This document shows, piece after piece, positions 8,615 to 17,347 of a stretch of DNA of 64,000 bases. The stretch spans positions 1,905,001 through 1,969,000 of the forward strand of contig NZ_CP092418.1 of NCBI RefSeq assembly GCF_023716485.1. Reading direction: 5' to 3'. The stretch is from Microbulbifer variabilis. Lineage in GTDB: Bacteria; Pseudomonadota; Gammaproteobacteria; Pseudomonadales; Cellvibrionaceae. The number at the start of each line of letters is the position of its first letter. Positions within the stretch are counted from its first letter, which is position 1. The position numbers and the translations under genes were made by a program. The notes under the pieces were generated by a model. That model saw only the letters and a program-made list of their open reading frames with translations, had not been told where the DNA came from and did no database searches.

Positions 8615-10185
8615 TCTGTGGGCTCAACCTCTCCTGGGCGCCAGGTCTTCTCCAGCCAGGGCCCCAGGGGGCCATAGAGTCGCAATATCACAAAAAAACC
8701 CTTGCCCGGCACTGTCTCCAGCCAGTTGTGTTCGAAGCCCTTGGGGGCTTGGGGACCAAAGTAGATGTCGTAAGAGCCGTCGGAATTTTGTTTGATCCCT
8801 TTGCTCTGGCTGCTTACCGAGGGGAATTTCTGGCTTGTCTTGAGCTGTGAGCGGGTCTGGCTGTCGTAGATATTAACGGCCCAGAAAGCGTTGACAGGCA
8901 CCTCCGGCGGCAAGTGCAGTTTGTACTTCTTGGCACCATCGAAGGGCTCCTTATTTTCATCAACAAAGGCGATGGCGTAATCAGAGCCCTTGCCGGGCTC
9001 AAGGGCAATCATTGCCGGACTTACTCCAGTGTAGGGGTAGAAATAGCTGACCCGTGCATCGCTATTGATGGTTTTGCCATCGGGGCCATTAAAGAAAATA
9101 TTCTTGCCGGGAAATGCCATTACCCAGGCGCTGTCGGTGCCGGGGTAGATCTTGATATCGGCAAGGGATTTGTCGGTGCGGGGATACCAGACGATAGAGC
9201 GGGCGATGCCATTGCCGATGGCAACGGCATCGGTAAGGATCTTGGTCATGCGTTCATCGGGGCTAAACGCTTTGCCTTTTTCGATACCAATAGAGGCAAA
9301 CAGGCCGCGGGTTTCCGGGTTCAGCATGCCAATCCATTCGTACTGAATGACTTCATTGAGGTGTTTATAAAATTTGTAGTTGTTGGGATGAATGGTATTG
9401 AAGGCCTTGCCCGAAGCGCTAATGAACACCATCGGCGGGGGAGTTCCCTTTCTGGAGAGGGGGTAAATCCTGAGGTGGTCTTTGACACTTTGGGCGGCGG
9501 CTTCCAATGGCTGTTCCCCAGGTGAGCGCATAAATACCCATACTCGAAAAGAGCGAGGGTAGACGGGAAAATACCCAAAGGGCAGATTGCCTTTGTAGTC
9601 TGGCGGAAGAACCAGATATTTACCGCCGCGCCCTTTATCTGGCCCGGAGCGACCAATGTCCTCCACATAGCGGAACCAGGCATCATTAAATGCTCCCGAA
9701 ACCCCTGGTGGTGAATGCAGCACAGTGGGTCCATCGCGCTTGAGATCCAGAAAGGCGAGGGTGTAAATCGTCGATGTGTTTCCGGTTAGAAATAGAGATT
9801 CAGAATTCATCAGCCGATCAAAGATTAAAACCTCATTGGCGGCTTTAGCTCCCAGCTCACGAGCGCCTTTCATTAATCCGTGCACCGAGGCTCCTTGAAT
9901 GCCTTTTAAGAAGCTATCTACTGCACGCATATGATCCAGGTAGTCGTAGAGTTTCTCTGCCGTATCGGGATAAGGGGCGCCATCGCGAAACTTGAGCAGC
10001 CCAATGCTGCTTTCTACTTTATCTGGTGTACTAATGGATTCTACAGACTCCCTACTCACATCAGCGCTTAGGTTAGGATGCAATAGCGCAATGAGGATTA
10101 ATGGAGTGAGAAAAATCATCCGCGAGTTTATGTTGGATTTTTGCGGCTGGTGGGTGAGCGGCAATGGCCAACTGTTCAATCTCAA
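8608..10185 (-). CDS. Secreted DUF1254/DUF1214 protein
   Basis: About 500 residues with a hydrophobic export signal (MIFLTPLILIALLHPNLSA), then a DUF1254 N-terminal part (AFLDLKRDGPTVLHSPPGVSG, WFRYVEDIGRSGPDKG) and a DUF1214 C-terminal part ending near LRLYGPLGPWLEKTWRPGE. The family is common in marine and soil bacteria and its biochemical role is not established. The start is uncertain: TTG codons at 10185 and 10179 lie just after AGAGGAA, whereas the first ATG is at 10119, directly before the signal sequence. It stands alone, convergent with the AraC gene. Confidence 0.85.
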   Translation of the reverse strand: MRLNSWPLPLTHQPQKSNINSRMIFLTPLILIALLHPNLSADVSRESVESISTPDKVESSIGLLKFRDGAPYPDTAEKLYDYLDHMRAVDSFLKGIQGASVHGLMKGARELGAKAANEVLIFDRLMNSESLFLTGNTSTIYTLAFLDLKRDGPTVLHSPPGVSGAFNDAWFRYVEDIGRSGPDKGRGGKYLVLPPDYKGNLPFGYFPVYPRSFRVWVFMRSPGEQPLEAAAQSVKDHLRIYPLSRKGTPPPMVFISASGKAFNTIHPNNYKFYKHLNEVIQYEWIGMLNPETRGLFASIGIEKGKAFSPDERMTKILTDAVAIGNGIARSIVWYPRTDKSLADIKIYPGTDSAWVMAFPGKNIFFNGPDGKTINSDARVSYFYPYTGVSPAMIALEPGKGSDYAIAFVDENKEPFDGAKKYKLHLPPEVPVNAFWAVNIYDSQTRSQLKTSQKFPSVSSQSKGIKQNSDGSYDIYFGPQAPKGFEHNWLETVPGKGFFVILRLYGPLGPWLEKTWRPGEVEPTDY

Positions 10186-11153
10186 TTCCTCTTTGATTTT
10201 CTATGACAGCTCATAAGACTGATGCAGTAAAAACTCGGGCTGCAAATCACATAAATCATCTTTATCGTTTACAACTTCTGTAGCGAGATGCATTGACCGG
10301 AATGCGGTTCAAAAAACTATCGACGCAAGCACATCCTGGGAAATATTTAGTGACTAATGGTTCAGGTTTTTGCGGCGGCTGGAAGCCAATAAATCGGCTT
10401 CTGCCTTGCCTATATTGTTTCCAGTGAAACTATTTGTGTCGCATGAAATTAAAAGCCAAGTGAATCCCGCAAGACTCTTCATGATCAAAATCAAGCGTTG
10501 GTCTGATTATATTAGCCGCTTCTTCTAAAAGCCTTTTTTGGCTTAATTTTCCACCAATTCTTGTTAAGGATTTGGCCGTTAGCCTGATGGAAGTGTCGCC
10601 AATAACTCCCCAAAGAGCGCACTGGAATGGCTGTGTTGGCTCTGAGCTCGTGGTGCCTGATGCATTTAATGCCGAGAAGCACAGTAAATAATTTTTTTGT
10701 TAGATGTTTAATGTAACAAAAGGTCAACAACTTAAAGATATAATGTCAACTTTAAAGGTTTAGGTTGTTCATGTGGCTATTGGGAGTGGCGAGATACTTT
10801 AGAGATAAACCTCATTAATAATGGAAATAATTTGCACATTAATAACCGATTTGCGGAATTCAAGGTGTCACTAAAAAATAGTTTCCCTTTGCTGCCCACC
10901 AATAAAATTATTTTTCTGCTGAATGTCCTGTTCAATAATAATCAAAAGTCAACATAAAAAAAATTTAGGAAATTATGACTTTCCTGAACTGCATGAGCCG
11001 GAATGAAAACTTCATCACAGGATTTCAAGATAATGCTTGTCATTATGGAGAGCTCACTTTATAAAATGATCGTGCCATCTAGGTAGCTCCAGTTTCTTTT
11101 TTGGGGGGAAGTCGGGAGCTATAGAATAATTTTTAAAAAAAATATTTGGACTA
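10186..11153 (+). other. Long AT-rich non-coding stretch upstream of the biosynthetic locus
   Basis: About 970 bases without a convincing gene; the short open frames lack ribosome sites and protein-like composition. It lies directly before the first gene of the locus starting at 11154 and most likely carries its promoter and control sites. Two inverted repeats near its right end are listed separately. Confidence 0.5.
10967..11046 (+). promoter_or_regulatory. Two inverted repeats upstream of the biosynthetic locus
   Basis: AGGAAA (10967-10972) is matched by TTTCCT (10980-10985) over a 7-base spacer, and ATAATG (11030-11035) by CATTAT (11041-11046) over a 5-base spacer. Size and spacing fit dimeric regulator sites about 110-190 bases before the first start codon. 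No regulator gene lies inside the locus, so the protein that might bind is unknown. Confidence 0.3.
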
Positions 11154-12626
11154 ATGATGTTCTCGCTTGCCGACCTGTTCGATAGGGTTATTAGTGGCTT
11201 CTGGAGTGGAAGCCTTGAAAATCTGACTGGGGAAAACTTATCAAATCAATGCTGTGAGAGGGCTCTGTCTCTTTTGCAGTTGGCCGATACTCCGTTGGTC
11301 CATGGAGACAGGCTGGTAATCAGAGCGCAAAACGATATTCCTACAGTGGCAACAATGTTGGCGGCCTGGCACCTCGGTTTGGTGGTGGTTCCCGTCAAGG
11401 GTGATGCCTCACAATCCGCAGTGAGTGCAATAGCAAGCGACTGCAATGCCAAGGCCATTGTGGAAGGTGAAAAAGTTATTTCGCTGGCTACTTATCGACC
11501 GCAGCAGCGATTATTTGAACTCAACACACCTGTCAGGGTGACAGGTGTTGACCTGGCCCTCATTATCTATACATCGGGAAGTACCGGTAAGCCAAAGGGC
11601 ATAATGCTCACCCACCAGAATGTGCTTACTTCTCTGGATTCACTCTCGCAGTATCTTCGCTTGGCTGAGACGGATCGCATACTCTGCCTTTCACCATTGT
11701 CATTTGATTACGGTTTATACCAGGTGTTGTTTGCCCTCAAAACGGGGTGCTCAACAATTCTTTACGATAAAACGTTCAACCCTCTTCATGCTTTGAAAGT
11801 AATATCTGATCAGAAAATTTCAGTGTTACCCATTGTTCCGGCGATGGGGGCTGCCTTGGCAAAACTTTTGACACTGGTAAAACCTGATCTTTCTGTACTT
11901 CGCGCTTTAACCAATACTGGTGGGCACCTACCTGAGTATGTCATTCGCACTTGGAAAGAATATTGTCCGGCGCTCGATGTTTTCTCAATGTATGGTCTCA
12001 CTGAGTGCAAAAGGGCCCTTTATCTGGAACCGGAGCTTTGGGAGCAGAAGATGGGGTCTGTGGGTAAGCCTATTCCCGGCCTAGATGCTCGAATTTTTCT
12101 GATGGATGCCGGCAGCAACGCCTATAGAGAGGCCGAGGCCAATGAAATTGGTGAGCTTTTCGTGCGTGGCTCCGGAGTTATGCAGGCATATTACGATCCC
12201 TGTGCTCAAGGGGGGGCACAAATCTTTAATGGTCTGTACCGGGATGATAACTGGCTTGCTACTGGTGATTTATTTAGTCGGGACCAGGAGGGCTTCTATT
12301 ACTTCAGGGGGCGCTCCAAGGATCTGATCAAGCAAGCAGGTTTTTGCCTTTTCCCCAAAGATTTGGAAGCCGTAATTGATACATGCCCGTTGGTACACCT
12401 CAGTGTAGTGCTCGGTTCTTTAGATAAGTTTCAAAATGAGGTTGCGGTTTGTGTAGTTGAACTGCAGGAAAACACGCCCGAAAATCAACAGCAGCTCAAA
12501 GTGTGGTTGAAAGAGAATCTGGATGCTGATTACACTCCGAGGGAAGTGCGATTTGTTGAATCAATCGACCTAACAGCAAACGGCAAAATTGATAAGAAAA
12601 AACTTGAACAAGAGCTTCAAGCATGA
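11154..12626 (+). CDS. AMP-forming acyl/aminoacyl ligase (first gene of biosynthetic locus)
   Basis: A 490-residue adenylate-forming enzyme. It has the P-loop YTSGSTGKPKG (about 139-149), YGLTE (about 280-284), the TGD motif (about 369-371) and the C-terminal NGKIDKKKL with the catalytic Lys. It would activate a carboxylic acid as acyl-AMP and transfer it to a thiol, here probably the free carrier protein encoded at 23207. The segments SPLSFDYGLYQ and YGLTECKRALYL recall stand-alone ligases found beside PLP decarboxylases, such as the exosortase-A-associated ligase family. The decarboxylase gene follows after 150 bases. Substrate is unknown; an amino acid or fatty acid is possible. The ATG at 11154 is followed at once by a second ATG. 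Confidence 0.88.
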   Translation: MMFSLADLFDRVISGFWSGSLENLTGENLSNQCCERALSLLQLADTPLVHGDRLVIRAQNDIPTVATMLAAWHLGLVVVPVKGDASQSAVSAIASDCNAKAIVEGEKVISLATYRPQQRLFELNTPVRVTGVDLALIIYTSGSTGKPKGIMLTHQNVLTSLDSLSQYLRLAETDRILCLSPLSFDYGLYQVLFALKTGCSTILYDKTFNPLHALKVISDQKISVLPIVPAMGAALAKLLTLVKPDLSVLRALTNTGGHLPEYVIRTWKEYCPALDVFSMYGLTECKRALYLEPELWEQKMGSVGKPIPGLDARIFLMDAGSNAYREAEANEIGELFVRGSGVMQAYYDPCAQGGAQIFNGLYRDDNWLATGDLFSRDQEGFYYFRGRSKDLIKQAGFCLFPKDLEAVIDTCPLVHLSVVLGSLDKFQNEVAVCVVELQENTPENQQQLKVWLKENLDADYTPREVRFVESIDLTANGKIDKKKLEQELQA

Positions 12627-12776
12627 GTTTTCTCAGTTGGAAATACTGAGACTATTTGGTCGGCGGGCAGCGTACTAGCTTATTAATAAATAATATTTTA
12701 GACCGGTAAGTCGTAAATACGGCTGAAATATTTGTGCCCTATATAAGAATGAATTTAAATTTATCCTGGTGATATC

Positions 12777-13925
12777 ATGAAAGCTTCATTGGAAAAGCTC
12801 GTTGCCCAGCTGAGCCAGCAAAGGCAACACTTTTCAACACCGTGCTATGTCTACTCCCTAAAAGATATTGCCGATAACTACCAAAAACTGAAAGGCCGCC
12901 TGGGAACATCTCTCATATATTCCCTAAAGGCGAATAGCTGCCTTGATCTTGTCGTACGTAGTGGTCATGTTTTTGAAGATGGAGTTGAAATTGCCTCTGT
13001 GGGGGAGTTGAATCTTCTCCCTCGAGGTGAAAGCCCTCGCTATATCAATAACCCTTCCGCAGATAAAAGTTTCCTCAGAGCGGCAATTGCAAGTAAGTGC
13101 ACACTGGTGATCGATAATCTATCCCAGTTAGAAATCGTTAAGGAGTTTCAGGGGAAGCGTCCGATTAATCCGCTGATACTTCGTTTGAACCCCAGTACCT
13201 TGGATCAATTTGAGAAGGCTCCGGTAACCACGAGAAGAGACCACTTTGGCTTTGGTTGGAGTGATGTTGAAACGGCCTTGGCATTCTGTAAAAAACATGA
13301 GTTGAAAGTTGCTGGATTCCATGTGTTCCGAGGATCCTATAATTTCGCAAAGCTCGCTTTTAATACTGCACAAGCAGCTTTGCAAATAGTTGAGAAATTT
13401 GAGAGGGAGCTCGGCTATGCCATTGATTTAGTTAACCTTGGCGGTGGCTTTGATCTGAATTGGGAAAGTATTGATTTTAATTTTGAACAATATAGGGAAT
13501 TACTTGGTGAATTTCCCTCTCACATAAAAGTCGCCCACGAAAGTGGGCGTGCTCTGGTTGCCAGTGCGGGATATTTTGTAACTCAGATTCGCTACGTGAA
13601 ATCGATAGAAGGGCAGCAGTACGGAATCTGTGATGGCGGCATGGCGCAGAACTTCCTTTTAGCGAAAACGGAAAGTACTTTTAAACGCTTCAGTCAGCCA
13701 CTGATATTGCGTGGCGATGAAATATTGGAATTTGAGAGCAGTACAGAGAGCTGTTTGCTGGTAGGTACTTCCTGTAACAAGGAAGATGTGATCGGTGAAA
13801 TAAAAGGCGGGCCTGTACAGCCTGGCGACTTGGCTGTTTTCAGCAATTGTGGAGCCTATAACGCGAGCTATACCGTTGCTCCATTCCTGAGTTTACCTTC
13901 TGCTAAATCCTACCTCATGGAGTAA
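12777..13925 (+). CDS. PLP-dependent decarboxylase, DAP/ornithine decarboxylase (fold III) family
   Basis: A 382-residue alanine-racemase-fold decarboxylase of usual length. The PLP lysine is K51 in LIYSLKANS; the phosphate-binding glycines are in VNLGGGFDLNW; the catalytic-Cys region appears as LVGTSCNKEDVI and the C-terminal motif as CGAYNASYTVAPFLSL. In true diaminopimelate decarboxylase the Cys motif reads close to GPxCDSxD, so the carboxylate-binding part is altered and the substrate is likely different. In butirosin synthesis BtrK, of this family, decarboxylates glutamate while bound to a carrier protein, and the ligase-decarboxylase-ACP set here suggests similar chemistry. Ribosome site GGTGA precedes the ATG. 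Confidence 0.88.
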   Translation: MKASLEKLVAQLSQQRQHFSTPCYVYSLKDIADNYQKLKGRLGTSLIYSLKANSCLDLVVRSGHVFEDGVEIASVGELNLLPRGESPRYINNPSADKSFLRAAIASKCTLVIDNLSQLEIVKEFQGKRPINPLILRLNPSTLDQFEKAPVTTRRDHFGFGWSDVETALAFCKKHELKVAGFHVFRGSYNFAKLAFNTAQAALQIVEKFERELGYAIDLVNLGGGFDLNWESIDFNFEQYRELLGEFPSHIKVAHESGRALVASAGYFVTQIRYVKSIEGQQYGICDGGMAQNFLLAKTESTFKRFSQPLILRGDEILEFESSTESCLLVGTSCNKEDVIGEIKGGPVQPGDLAVFSNCGAYNASYTVAPFLSLPSAKSYLME

Positions 13926-13928
13926 CTT

Positions 13929-14969
13929 ATGGAACTGCAATCTATTGCCGGCAGCTTTGTAATCAATCAGCTTTCTTCCGTTTCTCCAGTGCCAGCTTCA
14001 CTGCAAGGGCTTCTTGAGGAGGCCTGTGTGCGTCTGTTCGACGCTTCAATGATCATTGAAGACCCTCTGACAGAGCCTGCCCCTCTTCGAGAGCCATCGG
14101 TCAAGCAGCCACTAGAACAATTTGAACAAACTTTTGTTATTGATCAAATTATTGACAAGGTGCGCGATGAGGGGTTGGCCCACCATTTCCATGAAATGAT
14201 AGGACTGTTTGGTTCCATCATGATGAGTCTGACGGCGACTGAAGATCAGCTGGCTCAAGTGAATAACTGGGTGGAGCAGGGGATTTTTGGTCACTTCTTG
14301 ATGACAGACCCCGGTGGCCCAAGCCTGCAGAGCTGGAAGACTGAGATACAGGATGATGATGGTGTTTTGCAGCTTAATATCAATAAAATTCATGGTATAG
14401 AGGCACAAAAGCTAGGGTTTGCCATGGTTGTTGCCAAACAGGCAGCAAGGCCATTCCCAGTTACATTGATGCTGCCTCCTGAACTCTGTGCTGAATTGAA
14501 GCAGTCATCTGTTGGTGAGCCCTTCCTGGATGGCAAGCTGCAACTGGGGAACTGCCGTGGTCGTGTCCCAGTTACTAAAGAAATGCTGCTTAGCAAAGGT
14601 GGTCTGGGGAGTGTTAATCGCTTCCTGACACTTGTGCGTCCCCGTTTTGTGAAGTCTCTGATGCACTTTGTGCTTTGGTTACGAGATCAAGGGGAGGTTG
14701 AGTTGTCTGTTGCGGATCAGGAGATTGTCGAGTATCTGATTTATCTCTGTAATGAGCAAACCTCGGCCACCATCTTCTCAATGCATAGTGTGAATAGAGT
14801 GCTGGCAACAAAATTTGCCAGTAACGAATTACTTTTGCACTTGGTATCTTCGGGTAAGGTACAAAGCAAAACTCGCCAGCGGGATTTGCTGGCGTTTACC
14901 AAGATGGAAGGAAGTTCCTACCGCTGCTTTTTCGAGATTTATAGTAAGGCGAAAGGGCATCGGCTATGA
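13929..14969 (+). CDS. Acyl-CoA-dehydrogenase-like protein, shortened and divergent
   Basis: A 346-residue protein weakly like acyl-CoA dehydrogenases. The stretch GIFGHFLMTDPGGPSLQSWK (near residues 115-135) corresponds to the flavin/substrate motif CLTEPGxGSD, followed by an LNINKIHG segment like the family's LNGxKxFI. The C-terminal part lacks the usual IHGGxGY and YEGT motifs, so the catalytic glutamate is not evident. It starts 3 bases after the decarboxylase stop, with GGAG inside that gene's last codons, and its end overlaps the next start (ATGA). It may be a non-catalytic partner of the full dehydrogenase at 17340, or may have a changed reaction. The family link is my reading and needs a profile search. 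Confidence 0.5.
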   Translation: MELQSIAGSFVINQLSSVSPVPASLQGLLEEACVRLFDASMIIEDPLTEPAPLREPSVKQPLEQFEQTFVIDQIIDKVRDEGLAHHFHEMIGLFGSIMMSLTATEDQLAQVNNWVEQGIFGHFLMTDPGGPSLQSWKTEIQDDDGVLQLNINKIHGIEAQKLGFAMVVAKQAARPFPVTLMLPPELCAELKQSSVGEPFLDGKLQLGNCRGRVPVTKEMLLSKGGLGSVNRFLTLVRPRFVKSLMHFVLWLRDQGEVELSVADQEIVEYLIYLCNEQTSATIFSMHSVNRVLATKFASNELLLHLVSSGKVQSKTRQRDLLAFTKMEGSSYRCFFEIYSKAKGHRL

Positions 14970-15802
14970 GCTTATACCTGAAGTCAGCGGCATTTACCCC
15001 CATAGAAAATATTACTTTTGCAGAGAGTGGAGGCTTGCAAGAAGCCTTCGCACAAATCGGTGAAATTATATCTGAACAGAGTGCTCGTGTAACAGAGGTT
15101 ATTCCAGAGGAGGTAAGGGCTGAGATTAACCGACACTTTCTTTGTTCAACCATGATTGAGCTACCTTTTACGACTGGGGCCGTTAATACGGACGATTTAA
15201 ACTCTCTGAAAAATCGACCAAGTATTCCTGTGACCAGTTTTGTGAACACTTATGAGTGTGCATCCTGGGGTTACAGCCTGCGCTATTACTTGCGACAAAA
15301 TCCAGCTGTACGTTATGTACTAGTCAGTATTCTGGATGCCAATGTGCTGGATTTAAGCTTTTGGCAGAGTAATGAAAATTGGGGCAGGAGCGGCTTTGGT
15401 TTATGCACATTGCTCTTGGAAGTCGACTCATTCAGAGTGGAAGATATTACAGCCGGTTGTGCGGTTACCTATAACACAACACCAGAGTTTGCAACAATTA
15501 TCAGAAAGATGGCCAGTGCTGGGAAGGATCTAACTTTATCTTTGCCATTTTTTCCAGAAAACATACGACAAATATTTACCCGTTTACTCAGTAGTTTCCA
15601 GCAGCTTCCCGATCTTCATGAAAGGTGGGGGCACTGTTTTGGTAGTGATCCCTGGTTAAACATTATTAGCCACGGAGTTGAGGGTAGATTCCAAGAGGAA
15701 GAGAAGCTATTGGTATGTTCTATTGCTCTCAATGGCTATTACTGTACGGCTGAAGTTAGGGTTGACCAGGGTAGCACTTTTTACTTGGCGGAGGCGGTAT
15801 GA
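14966..15802 (+). CDS. Ketosynthase III/thiolase-fold-like protein, divergent (first of two)
   Basis: A 278-residue protein. The segment TYECASWGYSLRYYL, with Cys98, sits where the nucleophile-Cys motif lies in FabH-type ketosynthases. It is followed by a strand (RYVLVSILDANVLD) and by GFGLCTLLLEV, which resembles the GDGAGAxVL element. Near the C terminus, WGHCFGSDPWLN could occupy the place of the second-half catalytic histidine region. At 278 residues it is shorter than FabH (about 320). It could condense or transfer carrier-bound acyl groups, or act as a structural partner. Translationally coupled to both neighbours by ATGA overlaps. The fold assignment is an inference from motif spacing. 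Confidence 0.45.
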   Translation: MSLYLKSAAFTPIENITFAESGGLQEAFAQIGEIISEQSARVTEVIPEEVRAEINRHFLCSTMIELPFTTGAVNTDDLNSLKNRPSIPVTSFVNTYECASWGYSLRYYLRQNPAVRYVLVSILDANVLDLSFWQSNENWGRSGFGLCTLLLEVDSFRVEDITAGCAVTYNTTPEFATIIRKMASAGKDLTLSLPFFPENIRQIFTRLLSSFQQLPDLHERWGHCFGSDPWLNIISHGVEGRFQEEEKLLVCSIALNGYYCTAEVRVDQGSTFYLAEAV

Positions 15803-16326
15803 GTAAAGTGATAGAGCTTTCCAGTAGGTTACTGCGCAATCCCTATCCGCAAACCCCTAAACTTTGCGCAGCCCAGACATTGCCCTTGAAAGGTGAATCT
15901 GATTTTCTAGCAATTTCTCAGTTACCGGTGGGTACAACTCCAGTACTTTTAAGCTTTGCTGAGCACTATCAACTCTTGGTTGAGCTATTGGAGTGCTTGG
16001 ATCAATCTGGGGTTTTGATCGAAACAATCTTGATGAGAATGCAGATGCCTGCTGGTGGAAGAATGCCAAAAGTATTTCTACATGAGCGGGTCTTAATGTT
16101 GCAGGATATTCAGGCTGAGGAATATATCTTACAAAGGGAGGGCAAACCGTATCTGGTTATTGAGGATAACTTGGTACGACACCCTCTGGAAGCAGGCAAT
16201 AATAGTATTCACATCAGGATATCTGCTACAGAGAACTGTGAAAAATTAGTTTCTTTATACTCTGAAAAATTATTGGAATTAGGTTTTGGTGCCATTGAAA
16301 AAATGGCCAGGGAAGGAACCGCATAA
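15799..16326 (+). CDS. Unrecognised 175-aa protein of the biosynthetic locus
   Basis: I do not recognise this protein. It is soluble-looking, has no signal peptide or membrane segment, and is mixed alpha/beta in character. It overlaps the preceding ketosynthase-like gene by the ATGA junction, and the next start lies 2 bases after its stop, so it is made together with the two ketosynthase-like proteins. A role as their partner, or as the missing part of a split enzyme, is possible but not shown by the sequence. Confidence 0.6.
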   Translation: MSKVIELSSRLLRNPYPQTPKLCAAQTLPLKGESDFLAISQLPVGTTPVLLSFAEHYQLLVELLECLDQSGVLIETILMRMQMPAGGRMPKVFLHERVLMLQDIQAEEYILQREGKPYLVIEDNLVRHPLEAGNNSIHIRISATENCEKLVSLYSEKLLELGFGAIEKMAREGTA

Positions 16327-16327
16327 A

Positions 16328-17347
16328 ATGTATATAAGAAGCCTCTGGGTTGATCATAAAGGGGAAACAGAGCAACTGTTGAACTCCCTAAACCATTACC
16401 TTTCAGGATTGGATTATATCCCAGAGCTTGTATATATCGTTTCAGCCGGCGAGGCTAATGTGTTACTGGAGCGACCGGTTGTTGAGTTTCTAGTTCAGCT
16501 GGAAGAGGCTGGGCATAACATTCAATTTGTAGGTAGTGCATGTACCAGTTTTCATGCTGCGCTTTTAAGTTATTCCAAACGTCATGAAGAAGACGCCCTA
16601 GTTATAAATTTAGAGCTGGGTAAAGAGCGGCAGCAGGAATGCCTGGATGCCCTGGGTATAGGAATAAAGCCTGGGCAGGACGGTTTGGATGTGATTACAG
16701 GAGTGGCAGTTTCCTGGTTATGTAGGCATTACCACGAACGGAGTTTATGCCAAATTTCCAGTTGTGATATTTTATCGCAAGCGCCATCACTCAATGGGGC
16801 GCCTGAGCTGGTGCAAAACCTCAAGAAATTAATGGCGACTGATCTGGACAATTCCTGCCGTGTAGTGTCCTTTGATATTCAATCTCGCTGGGCGAAAGGA
16901 TTGCTGAAAGGCTTTTCTCATGAGGATAAAACTCATTGGCTGCCTAGTGTTGAGCTTGATGGGCTTCACTATCTTAGTATTAAGCCTCTTGCGGAGATTG
17001 ATAAATATTGTTTGAGAGACGAAATTGAAGGTCTCTGGATAATCACTCTTGGTGGCGGTGGTAGGGCTGGTTGCCTCCGGGTACACAGAACCCCACAAGC
17101 AAATGGACAGCTGCTTTCCCGTCTGGTGAACACAGAGACCGTTTCTCTTGAAGAGGCTTATCAGGGTTTTAATGCAGCACAAAGTCTCGAAGATGCATAC
17201 GGCCAGGATCACCTTCCTCATGTTCGCGGCGCCATGATTTATCCCCAGAAAAAATACCGGGGAAGACATAATCAAATATTTCACTGGGTGCTGGGTTCCG
17301 GCAGCTGGCGGTCACTCTTGGAAAATCAAGGAGCCAAACATGGGTAG
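16328..17347 (+). CDS. Ketosynthase/thiolase-fold-like protein, divergent (second of two)
   Basis: A 339-residue protein. The segment FVGSACTSFHAALLSYSK, with Cys72, closely resembles the nucleophile elbow of ketosynthases (xACSSxxxAL), followed by a strand ALVINLEL. LWIITLGGGGRAGCLRVHR near residues 235-255 resembles the glycine-rich C-terminal strand-turn of the family. The N-terminal half is short compared with FabH or FabF. I chose the ATG at 16328, preceded by AAGGAACC, over an in-frame ATG at 16286 that overlaps the previous gene. The gene ends 8 bases inside the acyl-CoA dehydrogenase gene. With the protein from 14966 it may form an unequal pair, as in ketosynthase/chain-length-factor dimers; that is inference. 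Confidence 0.5.
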   Translation: MYIRSLWVDHKGETEQLLNSLNHYLSGLDYIPELVYIVSAGEANVLLERPVVEFLVQLEEAGHNIQFVGSACTSFHAALLSYSKRHEEDALVINLELGKERQQECLDALGIGIKPGQDGLDVITGVAVSWLCRHYHERSLCQISSCDILSQAPSLNGAPELVQNLKKLMATDLDNSCRVVSFDIQSRWAKGLLKGFSHEDKTHWLPSVELDGLHYLSIKPLAEIDKYCLRDEIEGLWIITLGGGGRAGCLRVHRTPQANGQLLSRLVNTETVSLEEAYQGFNAAQSLEDAYGQDHLPHVRGAMIYPQKKYRGRHNQIFHWVLGSGSWRSLLENQGAKHG

